Shown in pieces: positions 53,292-64,000 of a stretch of DNA of 64,000 bases. Position numbers and translations under genes: made by a program. This stretch comes from Ischnura elegans (Eukaryota > Arthropoda > Insecta > Odonata > Coenagrionidae), in contig NC_060258.1 in the NCBI RefSeq assembly GCF_921293095.1, positions 8,198,607-8,262,606 of the forward strand, in the 5' to 3' direction. The notes under the pieces are model-generated. The model saw only the letters and a list, made by a program, of their open reading frames with translations. It ran no database searches and had not been told where the DNA came from. Positions within the stretch are counted from its first letter, which is position 1; every line of letters starts with the position of its first letter.

Positions 53292-56200
53292 TAGGGCGGA
53301 TCGCAAAAATCGATTTTTTTCAAATCCATCTGGCCCAATGAAAAAAAGTTGTGGGACCGATCAAAAATAAGGCCTGAAAAATTTGAGACCTGTACGTGGA
53401 CCCCTGACCCTCGCTCAAATGCAATTTAGGGGGGGAGGGTCAAAATTCGAAAAATACAATATTTTATGGTCATTCCCTATAGATTTTGCCGAGTTACTGC
53501 CCTTCTAGGGCAAAAATTTCGTGCATTTTGACGTATCTACCACCGTTTAGCCACAAAATGCCTAATTTGAGTCCGCGTCCGCGAAGAAAATATTCCAACG
53601 CCCACGCAGCGTCGCGGATACCAGTGCCGCAGGCCGATCCCTTCCCCTCCACGCTCGCTTCTCCCCCTCCCACGCCTCTAATACAGCAAAATTCATCCCG
53701 CGCATGCTGCTAGGAGGTCGTTTACCTTTGATAATATAAATCAGAAGATGGTAGAAGGTAAAAAGCGATGCGTAGTGAGACGACTTGTCCCTTATTTGGC
53801 GCCTCGTCGGCGTTAAACAAATCGATGTTACCAACTTTTAGAGAAGTTATGAAATAATTTTAGACCTGCGCACGCAGGAAAGGAGACTACGGTCTTGAAG
53901 ACGCCTCCCGAGTGGCTATGAAGGTTTGGGAACTTATGTTATGCATTTCTATTCCGGTATTGTCCGACAGCTGTGACTAAATTGATGAATAAGGGTGAAG
54001 GCCGCCGGCGTACCCTCCCCGCTCTCCTCTCGAACGCCCCAGATGCAACAAAATTCACCCCAAGTGCGTCTTTCTTCGTTAGTCTTATTAATATTTGATG
54101 TATCAGCATCGTCCAGTGAGGAACAATCACGAAGGAATTACTCAATTACCTGCTTTCCAGTCTGTATTTCTTATGTTAGTGTCATTCCTCGTCTTTTGCT
54201 GCTGTCAACAAAGTTTTGGTAAATTCTTTCGCGAATCTCTCGTCCGTATGTATAATAAAAGGAATATTGAAATTTAAATTTGAACTTTCATCAATAGATT
54301 TTTAAATTCCACAGCGCTAAGCTCAGATATAGCCGAAGGAACCAGAGTCTCTTTCCAATATATCATCAGCCTTTATGTCGACATTAAAATCCCGCAATTA
54401 AAAAAATCTCGGATTGGTCGCCAAACGCATCCTTGCAGAAACGCAAATTGGGTCCCTAGATTACCCTCCCAACGTTCCTGTCGCAAATCCAAGTCAACAT
54501 AGTGCAATTAGCAAAAAGACCACTGTAAGGGATGAAATACGATTTGATGCTTTCCCGGCGAATGATGTGGGTAAACTCTTTTCGGGGTTCGACAAAATTT
54601 ATCCCATAGGATGAGCCCCCAGTCGGAGCTTGAAATGTTGGCCATTATGGAAAAATTAACCCGGTGGGAATCCCGAGAAGAGTTTACCCACACTGCAAGG
54701 GATGTTGGAATTATGCTTATTGCAAAGGGATGATGCCTCCTTTTTGGACGGTATTCGCTTGGTACCATCATAATCAAATCCTTTTTAATTCTGTGTATCT
54801 AATTTTCACTCGGAAAGGAATCGATAATCGCAGATTTTATAACTTTTGCTAATCCTCCGACGGGGGAGGCAAACCTCCAAAAGTGGGACCCTGTTTCTTC
54901 AACTAACACCACACATTCCCCTCTAAACTTGTATTGATAAGTCATCTTGCCTTTTTTCATCAGACAAGAGTATAGTCTTTCATTCCAATTAAATGGAACC
55001 CTTTGACGACGCCCCTCTTTTCTTATTTACAGGATTTAGCATATTTTTCTGTATACGTAAGTAATTCTGGTACACTAGCTTTGATGTATCTTACGAAGTT
55101 ATGACTTTTGCGTTAGCTAAAGTTGCGGGAACGAGCATAGCTGTTGCTTGGTTCTTGCATATACCTCTATCACGGTTGGCAGACGCATTTTCCCCGAAGA
55201 AGTTCCATTTTGAGGTTATAGTCCTTAATGTTTATTTCATGAGGAAAGTAGAGATACAAATCAGCTAATTTCTCGCCAGTTTAATTTTCTTCGGATGAAT
55301 TGCTGAAGAAAATTTTTGATAAAATTTTCCCGTACAAGAATTGACGATGTCGACTCAACACTCTCCTTTGATTCCCTTTTTTCCTCAGTTGCCGAGTTTC
55401 TTTAGGGTTCAATCCAGCAGCCATCATCTTTCTTTTCGTCAGATTGTCTCTCAAAATACTTCTCATTGGGGGAACCTTATGCTCCTCCATGCACTTACAC
55501 GCAAAAATATCGCATAATTTAAAATGTTCCTTTAAAATTGTTTGAGTCTTATACTTCAATAAAACCCACTTTTGGCCTATTACGATTTTCCGTAAGTTTT
55601 AGTACTTCCTGTGGTACCACTAAATCCATTTAGTCACATTCATAATGTAAGAGAAGCGCGTCACCATAGTTCGCACACCTTCATAGCCACTCGAGAGGCG
55701 TCTTCATAGACCGTAGTCTCCTTTCCTGCGTGCGCAGGTCTAAAATTATTTCATCACATGTCTAAAAGTTGGTAACATGGATTTGTTTAACGCCGACGAG
55801 GCGCCAAATAAGGGACAAGTCGTCTCACTACGCATCGCTTTTTACCTTCTAGAGCGGGGAGGGTACGCCGGCGGCCTTCACCCTTATTCATCAATTTAGT
55901 CACAGCTGTCGGACAATACCGGAATAGAAATGCATAACCTAAGTTCCCAAACCTTCATAGCCACTCGGGAGGCGTCTTCAAGACCGTAGTCTCCTTTCCT
56001 GCGTGCGCAGGTCTAAAATTATTTCATCACTTCTCTAATAGTTGGTTCGCATCGTTTTGTTTAACGCCGACGAGGCGCCAAATAAGGGACAAGTCATCTC
56101 ACTACGCATCGCTTTTTACCTTCTACCATCTTCTGATTTATATTATCAAAGGTAAACGACCTCCTAGCAGCATGCGCGGGATGAATTTTGCTGTATTAGA

Positions 56201-56585
56201 GGCATGGGAGGGGGAGAAGCGAGCGTGGAGGGGAAGGGATCGGCCTGCGGCTCTTGTATCCACGACGCTGCGTGGGCGTTGGAATATTTTCTTCGCGGAC
56301 GCGGACTCAAATTAGGCATTTTGTGGCTAAACGGTGGTAGATACGTCAAAATGCACGAAATTTTTGCCCTAGAAGGGCAGTAACTCGGCAAAATCTATAG
56401 GGAATGACCATAAAATATTGTATTTTTCGAAGTTTGACCCTCCCCCCCTAAATTGCATTTGAGCGAGGGTCAGGGGTCCACGTACAGGTCTCAAATTTTT
56501 CAGGCCTTATTTTTGATCGGTCCCACAACTTTTTTTCACTGGGCCAGATGGATTTGAAAAAAATCGATTTTTGCGATCCGCCCTA
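53292..56585. mobile_element. 3.3-kb hAT-like element, long inverted ends, perfect 8-bp duplication
   Basis: Ends TAGGGCGGATCGCAAAAATC and its inverse, flanked by ATGTATGG at 53284-53291 and 56586-56593. Inverted similarity extends several hundred bp, including an AAGGCCTGAAAAATTTGAG block and the block at 53540-53940. Parts of the right arm are duplicated (55660-55860 and 55950-56150). In the middle, a - strand frame (55281-55559) reads CDIFACKCMEEHKVP and, further on, RKMMAAGLNPKETRQL, a pattern like that of an uncharacterised invertebrate repeat-associated protein. No hAT transposase seen. Confidence 0.8.
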
Positions 56586-56593
56586 ATGTATGG

Positions 56594-57589
56594 TGATAAA
56601 AGTGGGAATTTCCGGGGAAAGACTGGAAGAAACAAGGAAGGAGGGGCCGCCGCGATAGGAGCCCGACGACGCCTCCTGGGAGGGGATAGGGAAGGAAGGA
56701 AAGGGACGAGGAATCCCGAACCGTCACAGAGGCGGGCGGGTCCTACTATTAGCGAAACCAAGCATAAGCAATTAATATTCTAACGATCTTGGAGGACCAT
56801 TCTATGAGGAAGAAAGATCCAATAATCAAATCTTTAGATTGAAAAACCAACAGAGAAAAATCCGGATTCGCGTGCAGGACATTTTTCGGAATTTAATTAT
56901 GAATTAACCAAGAGGGTTACGGGGAAAGTAGACTGAAACATTAGGGCGCGAAGCAACCTAAACGGTTTTTATAGGAGATTCCAAATTTTCACATGGCACA
57001 TGTCTCAACGCCAAAATCCAGATTGAAAATTCAACCACCTCTACAATGGAAAATCGAAATCGTTTATTCCTCGGAATTGTTTCGATGTACGAAAATTCCA
57101 AGATAGCAAAAAAATCAAGCAAAAAATCTAGTATCTTGCGTTTCAAGGAATTCGTCCTGCGATGATTGCAAGTTTGTCAAAAAAATTCTTAAGTTAGTGC
57201 CATAAGAAAAGCATGGGGCAGTTTCAATAAATCAAAAAAAATACTAAATATCAATTAATCGCACCGACAACCACATCAAAAAATCAGCCAAAAAATCTAG
57301 TTTTTGTCCAGGGAATCTCATGTTCCTCAGACATTTTAAAATACAAAATAAAAGTGAAAAAGTTTTAGTCCCATAATGCTCCCATGTTAATTCAAGTCGA
57401 TATATCTCGAAAACTAATAGACTTTTTTAAGATTTCAGATTTTTCCTCCTGATGAATTTCTTTTTACTTTTGTGTCCAATATTTCAAATACCCACACACA
57501 TCACAGTTTGGGCTGCTAATTTGTGTCAATCACCCAATCAGTTAATCAAATTGCAGCGAAAAGCGAATGATTCTTTTTTTTTCACTGTA
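56594..57589. other. Unassigned intronic spacer
   Basis: A GC-richer patch at 56630-56740 (GGAGGGGCCGCCGCGATAGG) has overlapping frames but no splice signals or domains. The remainder is AT-rich. Confidence 0.4.
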
Positions 57590-57623
57590 GGCGGGGATCC
57601 CACTCGACCGTGAAAACCTTTAA

Positions 57624-58408
57624 CCCATTCGCACCGAATGCCACACCCGTGTGGCGAGGAGTTTCTTCCATAAACTACGAATGCCACACCTGTGCGGCGT
57701 TAATTTTCCTAACCTAAGCAACGAATGCCATGCCTGTGCGGCACAGGTCGAAAAAAGTGACCGTGGCGGACAAAATAGTCCCACGGACGCGGTCGCCTCT
57801 CGTGATCCGCCTTAGCGCGAGCCCAGTCCCATCTTCTGCCGCTCAAGTCGACCCTCTCCTATCCCCTCCACGCGGTCAACTACTGTTACTTGCAGTGTGT
57901 TTTCCATAAAAATATTTATGGCTTACCTTTGAAATCCAATGCTAGAAATGAATTCATCTTTTCTTGCTGACCACATGGAAATTTCAAACAAAATTCTAAC
58001 GTTAATATCAACGGATTTATAGAACAACTAGTACATATATTAAATCCGTCTATATCAACGTTAGAAATACGTTTAAAATTTCTGCACACTCAGAAAAAAA
58101 CACAAAATTCATTTTGAATGTAAAAAAATCGATGCGAACAACAAATATTTGCATATATTTTGCATTAATATTTTAGCCAGTTGACGGTGGACTCGTGCGA
58201 GGAAGGGGCTTTTAATCTTTCTAGGGTCTGGGACAGAGGCTGAGGAAAGGGATCAGCGTGCCCCGCTGAGTTGGGTCCAAAAATGGTTAGGGAGGGAACC
58301 ACTACCTTCAGTCGACGCAGAAAAGCTTACTACAGGGGAGTAAAGAAAACTTTCAAAAGACTCTTATTGAGGAAGAATTTCCCTCAACGAAGGTCCAGCG
58401 CGAAAGGG
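57624..58408. mobile_element. piggyBac-like MITE with TTAA duplication
   Basis: TTAA (57620-57623) then CCCATTCGCACCGAATGCC; right end CAGCGCGAAAGGG then TTAA (58409-58412). ACGAATGCCACACC recurs three times near the left end. The sister Z copy at 62836 has the TTAA unoccupied. Confidence 0.75.
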
Positions 58409-58534
58409 TTAAAGCCGTGAATTTCGTCTGCCGTGAAAAAAACCTGGAAATGGCTGTGAATTTTGTCATAAAACCTTAAAAATCTCAAACTTGATTCACA
58501 GGTCAAAAGAAAAATTGATGTGTTGATCATATAT

Positions 58535-58728
58535 TGCCGTCCTCGGTGGCAGCGGGGTAACGTTCTCGCCTGCCAAATGAGAGGTCGCCGGTTTGAGTCA
58601 CGCCTGGGTAGGTTTCCCCAGTCCAGGGCATGGGTGTTTGTGTACGTTTACTTGTTACATTTGTTGAACAACCCGGTGTAAAATGGCCAATAAGAGCTGT
58701 ATCCGGTTGTTTGAAAAAAAATAAATAT
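58535..58728 (+). mobile_element. tRNA-derived SINE
   Basis: Starts TGCCGTCCTCGGTGGCAGCG (A box), has B box GGTTTGAGTCACGCC at 58590-58604, then a tRNA-unrelated body (CAGTCCAGGGCATGGGTG, GTAAAATGGCCAATAAGAGC) and an A-rich end. Flanked by ATAT-type repeats within the Z element. Confidence 0.8.
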
Positions 58729-59100
58729 TTCAAGGTCATTCACTCGCAGACACTGTGTACGCATTTATTATCTGCACACGTGTATTCAAAGCGCAATTAT
58801 TGGTCAATATGCCATGACGACACATTGAACTTAAGCCTGTGATTGGAAGACCGATAACTAAAGAGTTCATTAAAATCAGACACTACTTCTTCACTTGCCT
58901 GCTTCTCTCCATTTTCCCACTCACAACCTGGAGTTGGCCCTGAATTTTGCTAACGATAGGTGACGTCATGAGAGATAGCACTTTCATTGCTACATTTGCA
59001 TTCACGGCACCTGTTGTGTTTGTTACATTTTTAGTTAGTGTGCGGCCGATGAATGTCACGTGATCAGTATTTCTGCCTAAAATGGCTCAACTGTCGATGA

Positions 59101-59499
59101 GTTTGAAGACATTTAGACTGTGAAAACCTGGAAAAAAAACAGTAAATGAAATGATGTCTTTAATTTTTTTAAATTCCCAAAATGTTAACTGCGCATCCCA
59201 ACATTCAACTGTTTCATATGGAAGTACAGCTCCCGATTATCTGTGCATGATATTCACTCTCACCCAATATTTTCCGCGATCTTTATTTTAAAAAATAAAT
59301 AAAGTCGGACGCAAAATCACCGGAATTGCTGCATTTTAATGCTAGGATACACGGGGGTTATTATTTCTGTTAGAATCCCCTTCGTAAAACGGAAGCGATC
59401 GCAAGCTAGCTGCGTTTACAGGAGCACTGTGTTCCTGTTTTCCAAGCCTCGCAGCTCCCAACCACGCTCCTTGATCATGGATACACGTCCCGCAGCGGT
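59101..59499. other. Mixed spacer with H-family fragment
   Basis: 59157-59235 matches the interior of the H element (GCGCATCCCAACATTCAA). Otherwise nothing recognised. Confidence 0.45.
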
Positions 59500-60626
59500 T
59501 GCAACGGGGGCAACTTGTGCGAGACTCGACTACGTGGCGTGGTGCCTGACAATGTAGTTAATGGCATCGAGCAGTGGTTTTGAAGCTTTCGTGCATACCA
59601 CTTTTCTGTATCCGTGATCACAAAGCCACGGATGTGTGGTTTTCGAAACCAGGTCTTACATGGAGCATTAATATAACGAGTAAAACCATGTTATTGCTGC
59701 TAAAAAGATCGCAGACTGGCAAAGAAAGCTATCATTGATTTAGGTAAGCATCCTAAAATAACAGAATAACTGCATAAATGAAATACATACAGTATAACCT
59801 CTTTATATCGTATCGGTGGGGACCAAAATTTGGGCATTATGATGTATGGAGGTTCACTATAGAGAGGTTTTAGTGATAGGCACCATTTTTTTCATATCCT
59901 TTGGAAATAGAAGACACTACTGTCTTTTAAACCATTATATATATGTGTTTAAACAAACATGCATGGATTAGTGAGCATATATTTATTACCTATACACATA
60001 ATTACAGAAAGCGTGTGCTATCACATGATTTTTACTACGATTTGAGAGAAAATTATGAGATCTCTCTTAATTCAACAGTCATTTAAAATGATTAGGATAG
60101 TTAGATACCTTTGTTCTTACTTACCGTTAGGTATGCTCTCATATGGAACAAAATGGGCACAACTAATGATTAACGTGAAAATTACAGCATATTAAAGGTA
60201 AGTATATAAGAAACAAATAATAAGGGTGAAACATTTATCACTGAAAATGCCATTCCACGTGCATAATCGCGGCTGCATTAATGGTGTCTAGTTGTCTCGG
60301 TATGATTTGCGGAGGTAGTTAAGCCGTCTCGGAGATATCTCCATGGTATGATAAGTGGAGGTTTTACGAGATAAAGAGGTTCACTACAAGGAGGTTTGCC
60401 TATGAATTTACATGTAAATCTGACGGGACCGTAGGGATGGTATGATGTATGGAGGTTTATGATGTAAAGAGGTTCACTACATAGAGGTTTTACTGTATAT
60501 TGTTTGTTTTACGAAAGTTATGAACATTACAAGGCATTTAAGTGAAAGTTTTGGTTATCCGCGTTTTCCGAGTATTCGTGCCGTCTCTCCACATCGTTAG
60601 CCATTAGGATAATGGGGAGTGTGCTG
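59500..60626 (-). mobile_element. J-family element split by an F element
   Basis: 59500-59787 and 60498-60626 together match 24416-24835 and 30612-30700 in reverse, including CACGTAGTCGCGTCTCGCAC-like and GTGCCGTCTCTCCACATCG blocks. The F copy 59788-60497 lies between. Confidence 0.6.
59788..60497 (-). mobile_element. pogo-like element, F family
   Basis: 710 bp with TA on both sides, CAGTATAACCTCTTTATATC left and TAGAGGTTTTACTG right; multiple GGTTCACTA words. Confidence 0.85.
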
Positions 60627-60688
60627 TGTAATGTGAGGAATTTTTTGTATGATGTCAGGCACGATGTGGTGGAAGTTCATAATATTAT

Positions 60689-60869
60689 TGAAATGACACA
60701 TTGCAATATTTCCACTTATAGATTTATTTTACACTGCGCATTACGTCGTCACAACGACCTTTTCAAGTGTAACTTGAAAAGTTTAACACACTTGAAAATG
60801 TCGTTGTAACGACGAAACGCGTAGCGTAAAATAAATCTATAAGTGGAAATATTGCAATGTGTCATTTCA
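60689..60869 (+). repeat. Long palindrome with Penelope-type hammerhead-like motif
   Basis: Arms of ~78 bp. The + strand core: UUGAAAA (60792-60798), U, stem II GUCGUU/AACGAC (60800-60813), GAAA (60814-60817), stem III ACGC-GUA-GCGU and then A at 60828, followed by AATAAA. This is the best folded of the three copies. The left arm has a mutated version of the same motif. Confidence 0.65.
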
Positions 60870-60885
60870 GTAATGTGAGGAATTT

Positions 60886-61075
60886 TATTAATCTATTATT
60901 GAACGTTAGTAAAAGTAAAATCTGTTTAAAAAATGACGTTTTATGTTGTATATTTTGCTCTTTTGGGACGTAACCCCTCATTAGTATGGAACTCTATGGT
61001 TCGACTTTGGTACATTCCACTTTCTCACACATTCTCAGGAACGCATTGTGTGCGAAGGTCGGGGACTGCCTATGC
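60886..61075 (+). mobile_element. H-family element, right end fragment
   Basis: ATGGTTCGACTTTGGTACATT to GTCGGGGACTGCCTA matches the last ~190 bp of 29161-30106. Confidence 0.7.
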
Positions 61076-61314
61076 CTACCATTCCATTAAAAAAGAACCA
61101 AAGAAAGAAAGAAATAAGAGGCTGGGGGCATGATTCCAGGAAATAAATTGGAGTGGATACTTCGTTAAAACTTTCGCGGGTGCTCGTCATGTTGAATAAA
61201 AAACTTTTGGGTGATGTCGCTATGGCTATCAATTTTTGGGTGGCCCCAACGTTTCCGGACCGATGCTGGTCGCTTTCTCAAGGGATTCTGAAGAGTTGGG
61301 AATTTAAATTCATA

Positions 61315-62013
61315 TACAGTAAAACCTCCATGTAGTGAACCTCTTTACATCGTAAACCTCCACACTTCATACCACCCCTACGGTCCCGTCAGATTTACGT
61401 GTAAATTTATAGGCAACCTCGATATGCAGTGAACCTCTTTATCTTGTAAAAAAACCTCCACTTATCATAGCAAGGATACACCCCGAGACGGCCTAACTAC
61501 CTCCGCAAATCGTACCGAGACAACTAGAGACCATTAATGCAGCTGCGATTACGTGCATAGATTGACATTTTCAGTGATAAACGTTTCACCTGTATTTTTT
61601 TCTTATATACCTTTAATATGCTGTAATTTTAACGTTTACCATTAGCTTTGGCCATTTTGTTCCATAGAGATCATACCAAACAGTAAATAAGTTAAAAGGT
61701 ATCCAACTGTCCAAATCTTTATAAGTAACTGTTGATTTAAGAGAGATCACATCATTTTCTCTCTAATCATGGTAAAAATCATGTGATAGCGCTCCCTTTC
61801 TGTAATTATTAAATAATAAATGAATGTTCACTAATGCATGCATGTTTGTTTAAACACATAAATATAATGGTTTAAAAGACAGTAGTACCTTTCATTTCCA
61901 AAGGATACGAAAAAATGGTGCCTATCACTAAAACCTCTCTATAATGAACCTCCATAAATCAAATTGCCCAAATTTTGGTCCCCTCCATTACAATGTAAAG
62001 AGGTTTTACTGTA
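61315..62013 (+). mobile_element. pogo-like element, F family, with empty E site
   Basis: 699 bp with TA on both sides. The left arm matches the arms of the palindrome 30781-34694; the right end matches 40000-40128. AAAGACAGTAGTACCTTTC at 61875-61893 is the pre-insertion site of the E element 39229-39999. Confidence 0.85.
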
Positions 62014-62236
62014 TGTAGGTATCTATGTCAGGTGGTGGGGGGAGGGTAGCAGGAGGTTGGAGGAGTGGGCTGTTGATTGTCACTGCTGATTACGGGTTGC
62101 CAAGTACGGCTAATTTTAATGCCGGTGTCCCTAGTTTTAAAGTATACTTAAAATATACCTAGTTATAAAGATAACTTTTACGGGAGTCACCCGCAATGCA
62201 CAATCGTGCGAAAAATCCACAGAGGAAAAATCATTC

Positions 62237-62308
62237 GCCTTGACCGGGATTCGAACCCGGATCCGCCGATTTCCGGTCGAGTGCTTTAGCCAGTTAAGCT
62301 ACCGAGGC
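62237..62308 (-). tRNA. tRNA-like cloverleaf (anticodon loop GGA), left copy
   Basis: 72 nt on the - strand: acceptor GCCTCGG/TTGAGGC-like, D arm with AACTGGCTAAAGC, anticodon arm with GGA, T arm CCGGGTTCGAATCCCGG. The T arm is perfect, the acceptor stem has mismatches. Nominal Ser(GGA), which is not a normal eukaryotic nuclear tRNA; element-derived. Confidence 0.55.
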
Positions 62309-62478
62309 GTCATTCTTCCCCGTGGATATTTTCGGACACTACGGGACAAGGTGTTGCTGGACTGGCTCCGGCTATGGCACTGTGCGCACGATTTGGACTG
62401 CTTGTGGCATCATATGCTCAGCAGTCCAGCAACATCTTCTCCGGTAGTGTCCGCAAAATATCCACAGGGAAGAATGAC

Positions 62479-62550
62479 GCCTCGGTATCTTAACTGGCTA
62501 AAGCACTCGACTGGAAATCGGGGGATCCAGGTTCGAATCCCGGTCAAGGC
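62479..62550 (+). tRNA. tRNA-like cloverleaf (anticodon loop CTGGAAA), right copy
   Basis: Inverted twin: acceptor GCCTCGG/TCAAGGC with mismatches, anticodon stem CTCGA/TCGGG, loop CTGGAAA (GGA at 62513-62515), T arm with GGTTCGAATCCC. Pseudo-tRNA within a mobile element. Confidence 0.55.
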
Positions 62551-62811
62551 GAATGATTTTTTTCTCTGTGGATCTTTCGCCGGTGTCCCTGTTGAAATTG
62601 TTCTTTTCTTTTTTGGATATCTGAATGGCTTCTCTGACCAGTCTCTGTTTTAAACCTTTTACTTTGGCAACGATTTTGGCTTCCCTCAGGACGATTGTGT
62701 GGCCTAGTATGAGTGGCTTTAAACCTTTAACTTTGGCGAGGATTTTGACTTCCTTGAGGTCGATGATGTGGTCCAGCATGCGTGGCCTTTGTTGAATGCC
62801 CCAGTCGAATA

Positions 62812-64000
62812 CAGGGTTCCCACTCAACCGTGAAAACCTTAAAACCGTGAGTAAGCCGTGAATTTCGTCTACAGTGAAAAAACCTGGAAAAAGCCGTGAA
62901 TTTCATCACAAAACCTTAAAAATCTCTCAAATTTATGGATAATAAAAATTTTTTTTTTTTAAACCAGCCTTTATATTTAGATTACAGGGGATGAGCAACG
63001 TTTATATATGACACAAAGCAAAAAAACTCAGTGACCCCGAAAAACCAAAAGTGACGTATTAAAAAAGTCACTATATTTATTAAATTTTCAGTGAATGGTA
63101 AGCCCCCTATGTTTCAAAATGCCACCCCTATGCTTTTAAATGCCTACCCCTATGTTAAAAATGCCACCCCGTACGTTTTATGTAACTGTAAAACAATATT
63201 CAAACATTTACAAAACCTTACAATTGTTAATAAATATATGAAGATCATAATTAGCTGTTGTACAGTTTTCACAAATTAAATGTATGTCAAAAGATGGGAA
63301 ATTTTATGGTGGATAACTTTTACTGTGGTCACAAAACACGAAAATCGACCATTTGGAACTTCTTAGATCAAAAACATGTTTTGGGGGGCTATAGGTTGAC
63401 TGGGGGGTGGTTAAAGGGGGGTTGGAGAGAAAAAGTTATATTTTCATGTATTGTCATCGGAAATGAAGAAGTGTGCAAAATTTCAGCGTTTTTGCTTCAC
63501 AGGAAGTGAGTCAAATTTGAGTTACAAGATTTGTACCAGACAAACAAACAGACAGGTTGGTGAGTTGATATAAAGGCTGGAAAAAAAACTAAAATTGACA
63601 GATCAAAAGAAAAAAAAAGATGTTTCAATCATGTTTCAAGGCCGAGCCACATACAGACACTGTCCACACATTTATCTCCTCACGTATATACGAAGTGCAA
63701 TTAATTATTGGTGCATTGTGCCATATGACGACACATTGATCTTGAGCCTGTGATTGGAGGACTAGTGACTCAAAGTGTTCATTAAAAATGGCGAAAAATC
63801 AGACACTCCTTCTCTTCCCTGCTCCTTCCATTTTCCCACTCACACACTCTTTAGCCGGCCCTGAATTTAGCTAACGATAGGTGACGCCATGAGAGATAGC
63901 ACCTTCATTGCTGTGTCTGCAGTCACAGCGTCTGCCGCGTTTAATAAAAATGTTTAGTTAACGTGCGTGATTGTTACGTGATCAATATGTCTGACTAAAA
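62812..64000 (+). repeat. Z-family repeat, copy with nested V repeat, cut by window edge
   Basis: AGGGTTCCCACTCAACC start, GTGAAAACCTTAAAACCGTG (empty TTAA), then the V repeat 62960-63585, then the right part matching 46170-46457 and 58740-59080. Confidence 0.7.
62960..63585 (+). mobile_element. V-family repeat
   Basis: Longer copy of 47528-48050 with the same ends (AACCAGCCTTTATAT; ATATAAAGGCTGG) and an extra ~143 bp at about 63276-63420. Confidence 0.75.

Larger units (their letters stand above)
57590..59100 (+). repeat. Z-family repeat, copy with nested piggyBac-like element and SINE
   Basis: Starts GGCGGGGATCCCACTCGACC, contains GTGAAAACC and GCCGTGAATTTCGTC blocks, and ends around GTGATCAGTATTTCTGCC. 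Two other copies: 46168-46457 (partial) and 62812-64000. GGGTTCCCACT-type starts suggest a DNA transposon. Confidence 0.65.
62133..62578. mobile_element. Inverted tRNA-like hairpin element with 12-bp duplication
   Basis: 446 bp flanked by perfect 12-bp repeats GCCGGTGTCCCT (62121-62132 and 62579-62590). Inverted arms of ~150 bp (about 62217-62368 and 62418-62571), each with a full tRNA-like sequence and TCCACAGRGRA/TGGATATTTT borders, surround a ~50-bp centre. An AT-rich 85-bp leader precedes the left arm. Confidence 0.8.

Noticed and set aside
54095..54277. Possible transmembrane exon of the CUB/LDLa gene (hydrophobic stretch)
   Set aside because: Lies within a hAT-like element and has no phase-1 acceptor that I can support.
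56571..56783. GC-rich frame GNFRGKTGRNKEGG...
   Set aside because: Crosses the target duplication of a transposon and shows no splice sites or domain.
62237..62550. Two genuine tRNA genes
   Set aside because: Same inverted arrangement inside an element with a 12-bp duplication; acceptor stem mismatches.

Overview
This is a eukaryotic genomic window, almost certainly from an arthropod (probably an insect; the species cannot be read from the sequence). The evidence is AT-rich DNA, very long introns with GT/AG borders, and a dense mixture of nested DNA transposons (hAT-, pogo/Tigger-, piggyBac- and PIF/Harbinger-like) with broken non-LTR retrotransposon pieces. There is no bacterial-style gene packing. 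Nearly all the longer open frames are transposon-derived or chance.

One host gene can be followed on the + strand across about 39 kb. Four exons (12455-12539, 24104-24336, 42939-43263, 51542-51697) have good splice sites and matching phases (1, 0, 1). Together they encode 266 residues: a signal peptide, one four-cysteine CUB domain with a proline-rich insertion, and a six-cysteine LDLa-like module. The frame stays open at the last donor, so the gene runs past the window. A second host-type exon (34736-34840, 35 codons) lies on the - strand inside intron 2 of this gene.

The rest is repeats. 1-7.8 kb: a 3.6-kb hAT-like element sits in a LINE reverse-transcriptase fragment and itself carries other repeats. 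7.9-10.9 kb: a 21-bp minisatellite is split by two DNA transposons, one a 2.3-kb PIF/Harbinger-like element. 12.2-12.5 kb: promoter and exon 1. 14-21.3 kb: nested hAT, piggyBac-like, pogo-like and LINE elements. 21.6-28.3 kb: LINE fragments around exon 2. 28.3-34.7 kb: pogo-like MITEs and a 3.9-kb palindrome that was later hit by a tRNA-bearing hairpin element. 35-42.8 kb: further TA-flanked elements up to exon 3. 43.3-50.3 kb: pogo and piggyBac-like MITEs and a pogo/Tigger transposase pseudogene split by later insertions. 50.7-53.1 kb: a LINE 3' end, exon 4 and another pogo MITE. 53.3-56.6 kb: a 3.3-kb hAT-like element with a perfect 8-bp duplication. 57.6-64 kb: a repeat family carrying piggyBac-like, SINE and other insertions, plus a second tRNA-bearing hairpin element.

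The most unusual items are: (1) two unrelated ~450-480 bp elements built as inverted pairs of tRNA-like cloverleaves with a GGA anticodon loop, each flanked by a 12-bp target duplication; (2) three unrelated long palindromes carrying the same hammerhead-ribozyme-like core of the Penelope type, with an apparent C3-G8 to U3-A8 covariation; (3) the uncharacterised CUB/LDLa gene and the nested antisense exon; (4) several filled-site/empty-site pairs inside the window that define insertions exactly.
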